6,125 bases of DNA from Oscillospiraceae bacterium (GCA_016295225.1 JAEDLP010000105.1:1-6125); one strand, 5' to 3'. Counted from the first letter of the stretch, positions 1 through 5,439 are shown. The notes: generated by a model from the letters alone, not told the origin. Program-made: numbers and translations.

Positions 1-169
1 ACTTCTTCCACCAGGCCTTCTTCACGTTGTTCTTCAGCTCCACGCCCAGGGGGCCATAGTCCCAGGTGTTGGCCAGACCGCCGTAGATCTCACTGCCGGA
101 GAACACGAAGCCGCGGCCTTTGCACAGAGCAACAATTTTTTCCATGGTCTTCTGAGAATTGGAAAGCAT
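1..169 (-). CDS. glyS: Glycine--tRNA ligase, N-terminal part (runs off left edge)
   Basis: The enzyme charges tRNA-Gly with glycine in the cytoplasm. Only the first 56 codons are in the window. The peptide begins MLSNSQKTMEKIVALCKGRG and continues with a segment reading SGSEIYGGLANTWDYGPLGV, then ELKNNVKKAWWKK. This is the N-terminal signature of the class II, homodimeric (single-chain, Bacillus/archaeal/eukaryotic-type) glycyl-tRNA synthetase rather than the two-subunit GlyQ/GlyS enzyme. The catalytic core and anticodon-binding domain lie outside the window. I chose the ATG at 169 because an AGGGAGGAG ribosome site (178-186) sits 8 nt upstream. The frame stays open upstream to another ATG at 265, almost at the predicted transcription start, so a 32-residue extension cannot be excluded. 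The gene has its own strong promoter and is separated from htrA upstream by a terminator. Confidence 0.93.
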   Translation of the reverse strand, partial: MLSNSQKTMEKIVALCKGRGFVFSGSEIYGGLANTWDYGPLGVELKNNVKKAWWKK

Positions 170-274
170 AATTTTAACTCCTCCCTCGCCGGTGGTTTCG
201 GCGATCACATATTTGGTCGTATAGGAAGCCGCCTCTTTTCGCTCTCTTGGGCGGCGCATGGCCATAATAGTTCA

Positions 275-302
275 ATTATATCCAAAAACCAAACGGTGTC
301 AA
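275..302 (-). promoter_or_regulatory. Consensus sigma-A promoter of glyS
   Basis: On the minus strand a perfect -35 TTGACA (297-302) is followed by a 16-bp spacer and a perfect -10 TATAAT (275-280). The predicted start is A at about 268, which gives a leader of about 100 nt to the ATG at 169. The leader can fold GCCGCC (251-256 region) against GGCGGC, and CGCCG against CGGCG just before the ribosome site. It is too short for a T-box and carries no T-box consensus. Confidence 0.85.
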
Positions 303-330
303 GGGATGAAAGATTTCCTGATACATATAT

Positions 331-350
331 AAGGGACTCCACTGTCCCTT
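331..350. other. Short inverted repeat between htrA terminator and glyS promoter
   Basis: AAGGGAC (331-337) and GTCCCTT (344-350) form a perfect 7-bp stem with a 6-nt loop. On the plus strand it is followed by TTGTCTC, and on the minus strand by ATATATG, so neither side has a good U-tract. It may be a second, weaker stop behind htrA or simply a structured spacer. Confidence 0.4.
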
Positions 351-365
351 TTGTCTCAGGGCAGC

Positions 366-397
366 AAAACAGGCGGCCCTTTCGGACCGCCTGTTTT
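366..397 (-). terminator. Intrinsic terminator of htrA
   Basis: AAAACAGGCGG (366-376) pairs with CCGCCTGTTTT (387-397), an 11-bp perfect stem with a 10-nt loop, beginning 8 nt beyond the htrA stop codon. The flanking A and T runs make it near symmetrical. Only the minus strand has a gene ending here. Confidence 0.85.
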
Positions 398-405
398 CCA
401 TTTGC

Positions 406-1767
406 TCAGTATCCGAAGCCAAACCCAAAGGGCCAGCTGCCGCCGCTCTGCTGGTTATACTCCTGTTGCTGCTGCTGCTGATACTCCTTCTGGGCTTCCT
501 CCTGCATGGCCTCCTTCTCGGGGGTGGATTCCTCCAGGGTCACCTTCACGGTGGTGGTCTCGCCGCTGCGGTAGACGGTGAGTTCCACGGTGTCCCCCAC
601 TTCGTACCCGTTCTTGGCGCTGATGAGCTCCTCGGCAGAGGTCACCTCCGTGTCGTTGATTTTGGTGATGATGTCGCCAACCTTCAGACCTGCCTTTTCA
701 CCGCAGAGGCCGGGGGTGACCACGATCACTTCCGCCCCGGCAGGGACGCCGTAAGCCTGGACGTTCTGATCCACATCGTTCACAGAGATGCCCAGCAGGG
801 GCTTGCCGGTGACATAGCCGTTGGTCACCAGTTCGCTGACCATGTCCGCCACGTCGTCCATGGGGATGGCGAAGCCCAGGCCCTCCACGGAAGCGGAGGA
901 AGAGGAGCCGCTGGAGGAATACTTGGCGGAGACGATGCCGATGACCTCGCCGTGGCTGTTGAAGAGAGGACCGCCGGAGTTGCCGGAGTTGATGGCGCAG
1001 TCGGTCTGGATCATGTTCATCTTCCGGCCGTCGGCCATGGTGATGGAGCGGTTCAGGGCGGAGATGATGCCGGTGGTCTCGGTGAAGGTCAGCTCACCCA
1101 GGGGGTTGCCGATGGCGGTCACCTGCTCGCCCACCAGCATGTCTCCGGAGGAGCCAATGACCACGGGGGTCAGGTCGTTGGCCTCGATCTTGATGACGGC
1201 GATGTCGTTGGCCTCCTCGCCGCCCACATAGGTGGCAGGGTAGCTCTTGCCGTCTACAAAGGTCACGGTAATGGAGTTTGCGTTCTCAATAACATGGTAG
1301 TTGGTAAGGATGTATCCGTCCTCAGTGATAACAAAGCCGGAACCGGCCGCCGCGCCGGTCACAGTCTGGCCGAAGATGTTGGTGCTGACGATATCCACGG
1401 TGATGCCCACGGTGGAGCCCACGTAAGCGGCGTAGATCTCAGCGGTGGTCATCTCCTTTTCGGTATTCACCGCAGTGACATTGATCTTGGTGGGTTCCCG
1501 GTCGCCCACGTAAAGGGTGGTCTCCCCGCTGCCGGAAACGGTTTGATACAGGGGATGAATGACCGCCCCAAGAAGGGCGCACACCAGACACAGGGCCACA
1601 ACTTTGATCGATCCGCTCTTGATCTTTTTGGGCTTTTTCTTCTTCTCCGGGTCAAAACCATTGGGGTCCGTGTAGCCCCCTCCGTTGAAGACGGGTCCGT
1701 TCTGATAGTTTCCCGGTGCGAAGGGGTCCCGGTTTTCCTTGTTGTAGTCGTTGCCGAAGTTGTCCAT
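406..1767 (-). CDS. htrA: HtrA/DegP-like membrane-anchored serine protease with PDZ domain
   Basis: This is an S1C trypsin-like protease that degrades misfolded proteins on the outer face of the cytoplasmic membrane. The 453 residues divide as follows. Residues 1-50 are a polar cytoplasmic segment rich in Asn, Gly and Pro ending in EKKKKPKKIK. Residues about 53-74 are one membrane helix. The protease domain spans about 110-310 and the PDZ domain about 322-412. The catalytic triad is visible: His158 in TNYHVI, Asp188 in EANDIAVI and Ser264 in NSGNSGGPLF, followed by the conserved GLGFAIP. The C-terminal tail is unusual: a run of six Gln (430-435), then a Gly/aromatic end, SGGSWPFGFGFGY. The ATG at 1767 is preceded by AGGGAGG (1778-1784) at 10 nt spacing. 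It has its own predicted activator-dependent promoter (1850-1892) and its own terminator. The family call is secure. Which HtrA/DegP/YyxA paralogue it corresponds to is not. Confidence 0.95.
   Translation of the reverse strand: MDNFGNDYNKENRDPFAPGNYQNGPVFNGGGYTDPNGFDPEKKKKPKKIKSGSIKVVALCLVCALLGAVIHPLYQTVSGSGETTLYVGDREPTKINVTAVNTEKEMTTAEIYAAYVGSTVGITVDIVSTNIFGQTVTGAAAGSGFVITEDGYILTNYHVIENANSITVTFVDGKSYPATYVGGEEANDIAVIKIEANDLTPVVIGSSGDMLVGEQVTAIGNPLGELTFTETTGIISALNRSITMADGRKMNMIQTDCAINSGNSGGPLFNSHGEVIGIVSAKYSSSGSSSSASVEGLGFAIPMDDVADMVSELVTNGYVTGKPLLGISVNDVDQNVQAYGVPAGAEVIVVTPGLCGEKAGLKVGDIITKINDTEVTSAEELISAKNGYEVGDTVELTVYRSGETTTVKVTLEESTPEKEAMQEEAQKEYQQQQQQEYNQQSGGSWPFGFGFGY
463..480 (-). repeat. 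CAG/CAA trinucleotide run encoding polyglutamine in HtrA
   Basis: Six Gln codons (CAG, CAG, CAG, CAG, CAA, CAG) encode HtrA residues 430-435. The run is bracketed by GAGTAT on both sides, so the protein reads KEYQQQQQQEYNQQ. Slippage here would change tail length without breaking the frame. Confidence 0.8.
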
Positions 1768-1803
1768 AGCTCTGGAGCCTCCCTGTCATTTTCATCTGCT
1801 TCA

Positions 1804-1819
1804 TCCACAGTGCTGTGGA
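1804..1819. promoter_or_regulatory. 16-bp inverted repeat in the htrA leader
   Basis: TCCACAG (1804-1810) and CTGTGGA (1813-1819) are perfect inverted arms around a 2-nt centre, between the predicted htrA start site and the ribosome site. It could be a dimeric repressor operator or a small RNA hairpin in the leader. No U-tract follows, so it is not a terminator. The regulator, if any, is unknown. Confidence 0.4.
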
Positions 1820-1849
1820 AAACGGATCTGTTTTTTTGATTTCGCTGTG

Positions 1850-1892
1850 AGTATACGGGGAATTTATGAAGATTTCGTGACATTCCCGTGAA
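1850..1892 (-). promoter_or_regulatory. htrA promoter with three 11-bp-spaced PhoB/PhoP-like half-sites
   Basis: On the minus strand the order is TTCACG (1887-1892), 5 bp, GTCACG (1876-1881), 5 bp, TTCATA (1865-1870), 9 bp, then a -10 box TATACT (1850-1855). No TTGACA-like -35 lies 17 bp upstream of the -10; the third hexamer occupies that region. Direct hexamers every 11 bp ending about 10 bp before the -10 is the usual arrangement for an OmpR/PhoB-family activator standing in for a weak -35. The same element precedes the permease gene (3103-3145). The predicted start near 1843 gives a leader of about 75 nt. Confidence 0.6.
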
Positions 1893-1898
1893 GAAATT

Positions 1899-3059
1899 TT
1901 AATTTTTTCCCCCGGTCTCCTCCCGCCGGCTGTGGAGAATGGCGTGCATGTCGTTGGCCGCCATGGTAATGTCCCCAAAGGTATCCCGGAACATCCCAGC
2001 CCGCCACAGATTGCGCATCATGATGAGGAAGACAGGGCCCAGGATCATGCCCAGAACGCCGGCCGTCCGCATGCCCACATAGATGGCCAAAAGGGACAGC
2101 AGGGGGTGCAGGCCAGTCTGATCCCCCACAATCTTCGGCTCCACCACCCGCCGGAACAGGCAGATGATCCCCCAAATGATCAGCAGGTACAGAGCTTTTC
2201 TCCAGTCGCCCAGGATAACGTCCACGATCATCCAGGGTACCAGGACGGTGCCCGCCCCCAGGATGGGGATAAAGTCCAGCACCGCCAGCAGGAAGGCCAG
2301 AAGCATTCCATAGGGCTGCCCCATGATGCCAAAACCCACGGCCAGAATGATCATAACCCCCAGGGAGATGGTCAGCTCGGCTCTGATGTAACCGCCAAAG
2401 GCCGCCGAGAAGGCCCGGCGAAGCTGCGCCCAGATCGCCCGCAGACTCTTGGGGGTGCAGTCGGCCACAGTTTTCCGCAGGTTAGGATAATCCGAGGCCG
2501 TAAAGAACCAGGCCATCAGGAAGAACAGAAACGCCATCACAAAGGAAGATATGCTGCGGGCCGCCGAGGTAGTCTTAGGAACGATCCGGGAGGCCAGTTC
2601 ATTCAGCCAGGCCAGCAGCCGGTCGGACAGATCGTGAATAATATTCTGGATATTTTCCGGGAAGTAGGTCAGAATCTTATCCGTGGTCTCTCCCAGCTGC
2701 AGGTATATGTTCTGAAAGGCCGCCCACATCTCATCCCAGTTGCCGTAAAGCTCGGCGATCTCATGCCAGCCCTTCATCACCAGCCCGGTCAGGATACCGC
2801 CCAAGGCGCCCACCACCAGAAGAATCATCACCAGGGACAGGATTCCCCGGGGAATTTTCCACCGGGTGTGGATAAACCGGAGGATGGGCTCCGTGGCTGC
2901 GGTGAAAGCCAGGGCAAATAGAAAGGGCATGCACAGCTCCAGAACGGGCCTGCCCAGGAGGATCAGAGCCAGGACTACCCCAACAAAGATCAGCAGGCGG
3001 ATGCCCAGCCGCATCCAGAGCATCCGGCGCTGAGGCCGGGTCAAAGGGCTGTTTTCCAT
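1899..3059 (-). CDS. ytvI: AI-2E family permease, YtvI-like sporulation membrane protein
   Basis: This is a polytopic membrane protein of 386 residues, close to the usual YtvI length. Hydrophobic stretches sit at about 20-36, 40-55, 72-95, 168-187, 228-246, 250-282, 288-302 and 318-348. A soluble amphipathic region lies at about 97-165. The family hallmarks are FIPILGAGTVLVPW (263-276), RRVVEPKIVGDQTGLHPL (303-320), and then LLAIYVGMRTAGVLGMILGP (323-342). YtvI is known in Bacillus as a sporulation-associated integral membrane protein. Related family members include Na+/H+ antiporters and the AI-2 exporter, and the substrate here cannot be read from sequence. The frame is open far upstream, but I start at 3059 because AAGGAG (3065-3070) lies 5 nt before this ATG and the longer version would run through the rpsT terminator. 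No terminator separates it from htrA, so read-through into htrA is possible. Confidence 0.85.
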   Translation of the reverse strand: MENSPLTRPQRRMLWMRLGIRLLIFVGVVLALILLGRPVLELCMPFLFALAFTAATEPILRFIHTRWKIPRGILSLVMILLVVGALGGILTGLVMKGWHEIAELYGNWDEMWAAFQNIYLQLGETTDKILTYFPENIQNIIHDLSDRLLAWLNELASRIVPKTTSAARSISSFVMAFLFFLMAWFFTASDYPNLRKTVADCTPKSLRAIWAQLRRAFSAAFGGYIRAELTISLGVMIILAVGFGIMGQPYGMLLAFLLAVLDFIPILGAGTVLVPWMIVDVILGDWRKALYLLIIWGIICLFRRVVEPKIVGDQTGLHPLLSLLAIYVGMRTAGVLGMILGPVFLIMMRNLWRAGMFRDTFGDITMAANDMHAILHSRREETGGKN

Positions 3060-3102
3060 AGGCTCTCCTTTTTCAACAGGGTTTGGACAACGTTTGTTTT
3101 CC

Positions 3103-3145
3103 AGTTTACCCATCATTTGTGAAGAAATCGTTACGTGGCCGTAAA
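3103..3145 (-). promoter_or_regulatory. Permease promoter with three 11-bp-spaced PhoB/PhoP-like half-sites
   Basis: On the minus strand the order is TTTACG (3140-3145), 5 bp, GTAACG (3129-3134), 5 bp, TTCACA (3118-3123), 9 bp, then a -10-like TAAACT (3103-3108). Aligned without gaps to the element ahead of htrA, 29 of 43 positions are identical, including 15 of the 18 half-site bases. A start near 3096 would give a leader of about 37 nt to the ATG at 3059, consistent with the chosen start. Confidence 0.6.
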
Positions 3146-3190
3146 AAAATTGCAAGGATTTCCTTTCTCCGGCAATTTCCGACAAAAAGA

Positions 3191-3220
3191 AAAAACCGCC
3201 TGAATATTCAGACGGTTTTT
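3191..3220 (-). terminator. Intrinsic terminator of rpsT
   Basis: In the minus-strand transcript CCGUCUGAA pairs with UUCAGGCGG, including one U-G wobble, flanked by an A run and followed by UUUUUUCUUUUU. On the plus strand the wobble would be a C-A mismatch, so the element is built for the minus direction. It starts about 14 nt after the rpsT stop codon. Confidence 0.92.
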
Positions 3221-3233
3221 TTGCGCACTTCAA

Positions 3234-3500
3234 TTACTGAGGGATCTTGTTCAGACGCAGGGTCATCTTGCTCTTGCGGTTCGCTGCGGTATTCTTGTGC
3301 AGCAGACCACGGGCAGCAGCCTGATCCACAGCCTTGACGGCCTCTTTGTATCTCTTATCGGCCTCGACGCGGTTGCCTTCGTTGATAGCAGCGTCAAAAT
3401 ACTTCAGCTGAGTCTTGAGTGCGGACTTAGCGGCCTTGTTTCTTGCGGCCTTTGTCTGATTGACCAGAACACGCTTCTTTGCAGACTTGATATTCGGCAA
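3234..3500 (-). CDS. rpsT: 30S ribosomal protein bS20, UUG start
   Basis: S20 binds 16S rRNA and is needed for small-subunit assembly. The 88-residue product equals the usual family length. It begins MPNIKSAKKRVLVNQTKAAR and is dominated by Lys, Arg and Ala in long helices, ending RKSKMTLRLNKIPQ. The start must be the TTG at 3500. The family always begins at this Pro-Asn-Ile-Lys block, and GGAGGAGGTG (3507-3516), close to a perfect anti-16S match, lies 6 nt upstream. A further-upstream TTG would bury that ribosome site inside the gene. It is monocistronic, with its own promoter and terminator, and divergent from gpr, the same neighbour pairing as in Bacillus. Confidence 0.97.
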   Translation of the reverse strand: MPNIKSAKKRVLVNQTKAARNKAAKSALKTQLKYFDAAINEGNRVEADKRYKEAVKAVDQAAARGLLHKNTAANRKSKMTLRLNKIPQ

Positions 3501-3558
3501 ACCAAACACCTCCTCCGATTGGTTCAAATTTAGTCACAAAAGTTCTGTGCAGGAATGT

Positions 3559-3587
3559 ATTTTAGCACAACGTTTTTTAAATTGCAA
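3559..3587 (-). promoter_or_regulatory. Sigma-A promoter of rpsT
   Basis: On the minus strand the -35 TTGCAA (3582-3587), a 17-bp spacer and the -10 TAAAAT (3559-3564) each match the consensus at five or more of six bases or nearly so, within an AT-rich stretch. The predicted start is near 3552, which leaves a leader of about 50 nt. Confidence 0.75.
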
Positions 3588-3664
3588 GCATTTTTCTCAA
3601 AAAATTAGATTTTTTACATAATTTTTTGAAAAATGCTAAGAATAGTGGCAGAAATGCAACACTT

Positions 3665-3680
3665 CCACCAGATATGGTGG
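3665..3680 (+). promoter_or_regulatory. Inverted repeat just upstream of the gpr ribosome site
   Basis: CCACCA (3665-3670) and TGGTGG (3675-3680) form a 6-bp stem around GATA, ending 5 nt before the AGGAGAGG ribosome site (3686-3693). It could be an operator or a leader hairpin affecting translation. Nothing in the sequence identifies the partner. Confidence 0.35.
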
Positions 3681-3700
3681 TTCACAGGAGAGGAAAACCC

Positions 3701-4606
3701 ATGACCAACGGCAGAAAAATTGATTTGGCCCTGGAAGCAAAAGAATTTGCGGAGGGTTCTGCGGAAAAAACTTCCCGGCTTTCCGGGGTAAAAGCAGAGG
3801 AAGACACCGTCTTTGGGCTGCCCCTGACCAGAGTGAAAATCTTAGATCAGGAGGGGGAAGCGGCTCTGGGCAAGCCCAAGGGGACTTACCTGACCCTGGA
3901 TCTGGAGGAACTTCCCCGGGATCGAGAGGAGATCCTCCGCACCGCCCGTGCAGTGGCCGCCATGCTGGAAGAATTGCCAGGACTGCCCCAGGAGGGGTTG
4001 GTTCTGGTGACTGGCCTGGGCAACCGCCGGGTGACTCCCGACGCCATCGGACCCAAGACCGCCGACGCCCTGCTGGTGACCCGGCATCTGGTCCAGACCC
4101 TCCCCGAACCCTTCGCCTCCCTCCGGCCGGTGGCGGCTCTGGCCCCCGGAGTCACCGGTTCCACCGGGATGGAGAGCGGAGAAATCATCGGTTCGGTCAT
4201 CAAAAAACTAAAGCCCGTCTGTCTCATCGCCGTGGACGCCCTGGCCGCCCGGCGGCAGGAGAGGGTCTGCCGCACCATCCAGATCGCCGACACGGGGATC
4301 GTCCCCGGCTCCGGGGTGGGCAACGCCCGGATGGCTCTGGATGAGAAAAGCCTGGGCATCCCGGTCATCGCCGTGGGAGTTCCCACGGTGGTGGACGCCG
4401 GAACCCTCTGCCTGGATCTGCTGGAGGACGCCGGACAGAAGGACTTCGACCCCTCTATCTTCCGGGGCGAGGGGGCCGAGTGGTTCGTCACCCCCCGAAA
4501 CGTGGACAGTCAGGTGGACATTCTCTCCCGGGTCCTGGGGCTGGGGATCTCCACCGCCCTGCATGTGGATTTTTCGGTGGAAGATGTGGAAAAGTGGACA
4601 TCCTAA
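3701..4606 (+). CDS. gpr: Spore germination protease GPR
   Basis: GPR is an atypical aspartate-type endopeptidase (MEROPS A25). It is made as a zymogen in the forespore and degrades the DNA-protecting small acid-soluble proteins (SASPs) at germination. The 301-residue product begins MTNGRKIDLALEAKEFAEG, matching the family opening (R)TDLALEA. Conserved blocks are VTGLGNRRVTPDAIGPKTAD (103-122), APGVTGSTGMESGEIIGSV (148-166) and, after LIAVDALAARR (175-185), IADTGIVPGSGVGNAR (195-210). Asp114 and Asp179 are the likely equivalents of the two catalytic aspartates proposed for the Bacillus enzyme; that mapping is my inference from spacing. It is shorter than the roughly 370-residue Bacillus protein, as is common in Clostridia. 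The ATG at 3701 follows AGGAGAGG (3686-3693); an upstream in-frame TTG at 3626 has no ribosome site. I cannot place a convincing sigma-G promoter. A TTCTCA-17-CATAAT pair (3594-3622) is the best, weak, candidate. Confidence 0.95.
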   Translation: MTNGRKIDLALEAKEFAEGSAEKTSRLSGVKAEEDTVFGLPLTRVKILDQEGEAALGKPKGTYLTLDLEELPRDREEILRTARAVAAMLEELPGLPQEGLVLVTGLGNRRVTPDAIGPKTADALLVTRHLVQTLPEPFASLRPVAALAPGVTGSTGMESGEIIGSVIKKLKPVCLIAVDALAARRQERVCRTIQIADTGIVPGSGVGNARMALDEKSLGIPVIAVGVPTVVDAGTLCLDLLEDAGQKDFDPSIFRGEGAEWFVTPRNVDSQVDILSRVLGLGISTALHVDFSVEDVEKWTS

Positions 4607-4625
4607 GGGACTTTTCCCTGATTTT
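4606..4625 (+). terminator. Possible first terminator hairpin of gpr
   Basis: AGGGA (4606-4610) pairs with TCCCT (4615-4619) around CTTT and is followed by GATTTTT. The 5-bp stem starts on the last base of the gpr stop codon, so it is weak and may act with the hairpin that follows. Confidence 0.5.
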
Positions 4626-4637
4626 TCGGCGTTTTTT

Positions 4638-4658
4638 ATCCACACGCAGGTGGATTTT
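4638..4658 (+). terminator. Second gpr terminator hairpin
   Basis: ATCCAC (4638-4643) pairs with GTGGAT (4650-4655) around a 6-nt loop and runs into TTTT (4655-4658) on the plus strand. In the minus direction the hairpin is followed by an A run, so it does not serve the converging HAD gene, for which I see no clear terminator. Confidence 0.5.
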
Positions 4659-4668
4659 CGGGACAGAT

Positions 4669-5382
4669 TTATTCCCCTTTCCCCTGGATGTACGCCATCA
4701 GAGCCCCCCAGCTTCCGTGGGGCTCCCCGGAGATATCCCTGCCCTCCTGGTTGATGAGGCAGTCGGTGAGAAAGAACACATCTATGCCGATTTTCTTGGC
4801 GGCGCCGTCCTCGATGACATCGTTCCCCACCATGATGCACTCCGCCGGGGTGCAGCTGATCTTTTCAAGAACCTCCTCATAATACCTGGGGTTGGGTTTG
4901 GAATAGCTGGAATTTTCATAGGTGGTAATAAACTCGAAGTCCTCCGGCTCCAGTCCCGTCCAGCGGATGCGGCTCTGGGTGGCGATGGCGGGGAAAATGG
5001 GGTTGGTGGCCAGCACCACCCGGTAGCCCATCTCCTTCAGACGGCGGACTGTTTCCCCAGCCTGTGGAGCAAATCCGCAAACTTTCTGGGCTTTCTGGAA
5101 CTCTTTGGCGTAAAATTCCTCAAAAACCGGGGCGTCGTCCCGGGCTTTTTCCCCATAGATGTGGGAAAATGCCTCCCAGAAAGCCGCCTCGTTGGTCCGG
5201 CTGCCGTCGTTCTTCACCATGGCGGCCACCCCGGCCCAGATGTTGCCGGCCAGACTGTGGGGGTCATAGCCCAGCGGAGCCAGCTTCACAGCAAGATCCT
5301 TAAAGTATGTTGTGGTGAACAGATCCTGGTCCATCGGCAGAAGAGTGCCGTCCAAGTCAAACAAAATGGTGGTTTTCTTCAT
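4669..5382 (-). CDS. HAD-superfamily hydrolase (phosphatase-like), substrate unknown
   Basis: The 237-residue protein has a complete set of haloacid dehalogenase motifs. Motif I is FDLDGTLL, with nucleophile Asp9 and acid/base Asp11. Motif II is the Thr of VVLATNP (Thr126). Motif III is Lys162 in YSKPNPRYY. Motif IV is MVGNDVIEDG, with Asp188 and Asp192 to hold Mg2+. The segment from about 18 to 105 is predicted helical and sits where a C1-type cap would. It is therefore probably a cytoplasmic phosphomonoester hydrolase of the phosphoglycolate-phosphatase-like branch. The substrate cannot be inferred. The ATG at 5382 follows AAGGAG (5388-5393) at 5 nt. The gene lies downstream of rnhA, separated by 57 nt that are mostly a perfect terminator-like hairpin ending 4 nt before this ribosome site, leaving no room for a promoter of its own between them. 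Confidence 0.9.
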   Translation of the reverse strand: MKKTTILFDLDGTLLPMDQDLFTTTYFKDLAVKLAPLGYDPHSLAGNIWAGVAAMVKNDGSRTNEAAFWEAFSHIYGEKARDDAPVFEEFYAKEFQKAQKVCGFAPQAGETVRRLKEMGYRVVLATNPIFPAIATQSRIRWTGLEPEDFEFITTYENSSYSKPNPRYYEEVLEKISCTPAECIMVGNDVIEDGAAKKIGIDVFFLTDCLINQEGRDISGEPHGSWGALMAYIQGKGE

Positions 5383-5397
5383 GGGGTCTCCTTCTTC

Positions 5398-5427
5398 AAA
5401 AGCCTCCCTTGGGAAAGGGAGGCTTTT
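5398..5427 (-). terminator. Perfect 13-bp hairpin between rnhA and the HAD gene
   Basis: AAAAGCCTCCCTT (5398-5410) pairs without mismatch with AAGGGAGGCTTTT (5415-5427) around a 4-nt loop. On the minus strand the stem ends in UUUU then GAAGAAGG, so the U-tract is short and mostly inside the stem. It begins 12 nt after the rnhA stop. It may terminate, attenuate, or protect the 3' end of the rnhA message while letting some polymerase reach the HAD gene. Confidence 0.75.
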
Positions 5428-5439
5428 GGCGTGTCAAAA

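Noticed and set aside
170..300. T-box riboswitch controlling glyS
   Set aside because: The predicted transcript leader is only about 100 nt and contains no AGGGTGGNACCGCG-like T-box sequence or antiterminator. The consensus promoter lies too close to the gene.
466..1839. 457-codon open frame on the plus strand opposite htrA
   Set aside because: It is rich in Gly, His, Val and Asp in the pattern produced by reading a GC-biased gene backwards, has no family signature, and fully overlaps an unmistakable protease. The same applies to the long plus-strand frames opposite the permease (1932-2921) and opposite the HAD gene (4480-5571).
3060..3233. Permease beginning at an ATG at 3233 with 58 extra residues
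   Set aside because: The extension would be encoded by the rpsT terminator and the predicted promoter. It has no ribosome site, and the extra peptide is not membrane-protein-like. AAGGAG precedes the ATG at 3059.
3626..3700. gpr starting at TTG 3626 with 25 extra residues
   Set aside because: There is no ribosome site before it, the extra peptide crosses an inverted repeat and the real ribosome site, and the family's conserved N-terminus begins just after the ATG at 3701.
4636..4644. Perfect DnaA box TTATCCACA after gpr
   Set aside because: It coincides with one arm of the hairpin ATCCAC/GTGGAT followed by TTTT, which explains it as a gpr terminator. There is no cluster of boxes or origin context.
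5432..5437. Perfect -35 TTGACA after rnhA as a HAD promoter
   Set aside because: The positions 16-18 bp downstream fall inside the GC-rich hairpin (TCCCAA) and show no -10 box.
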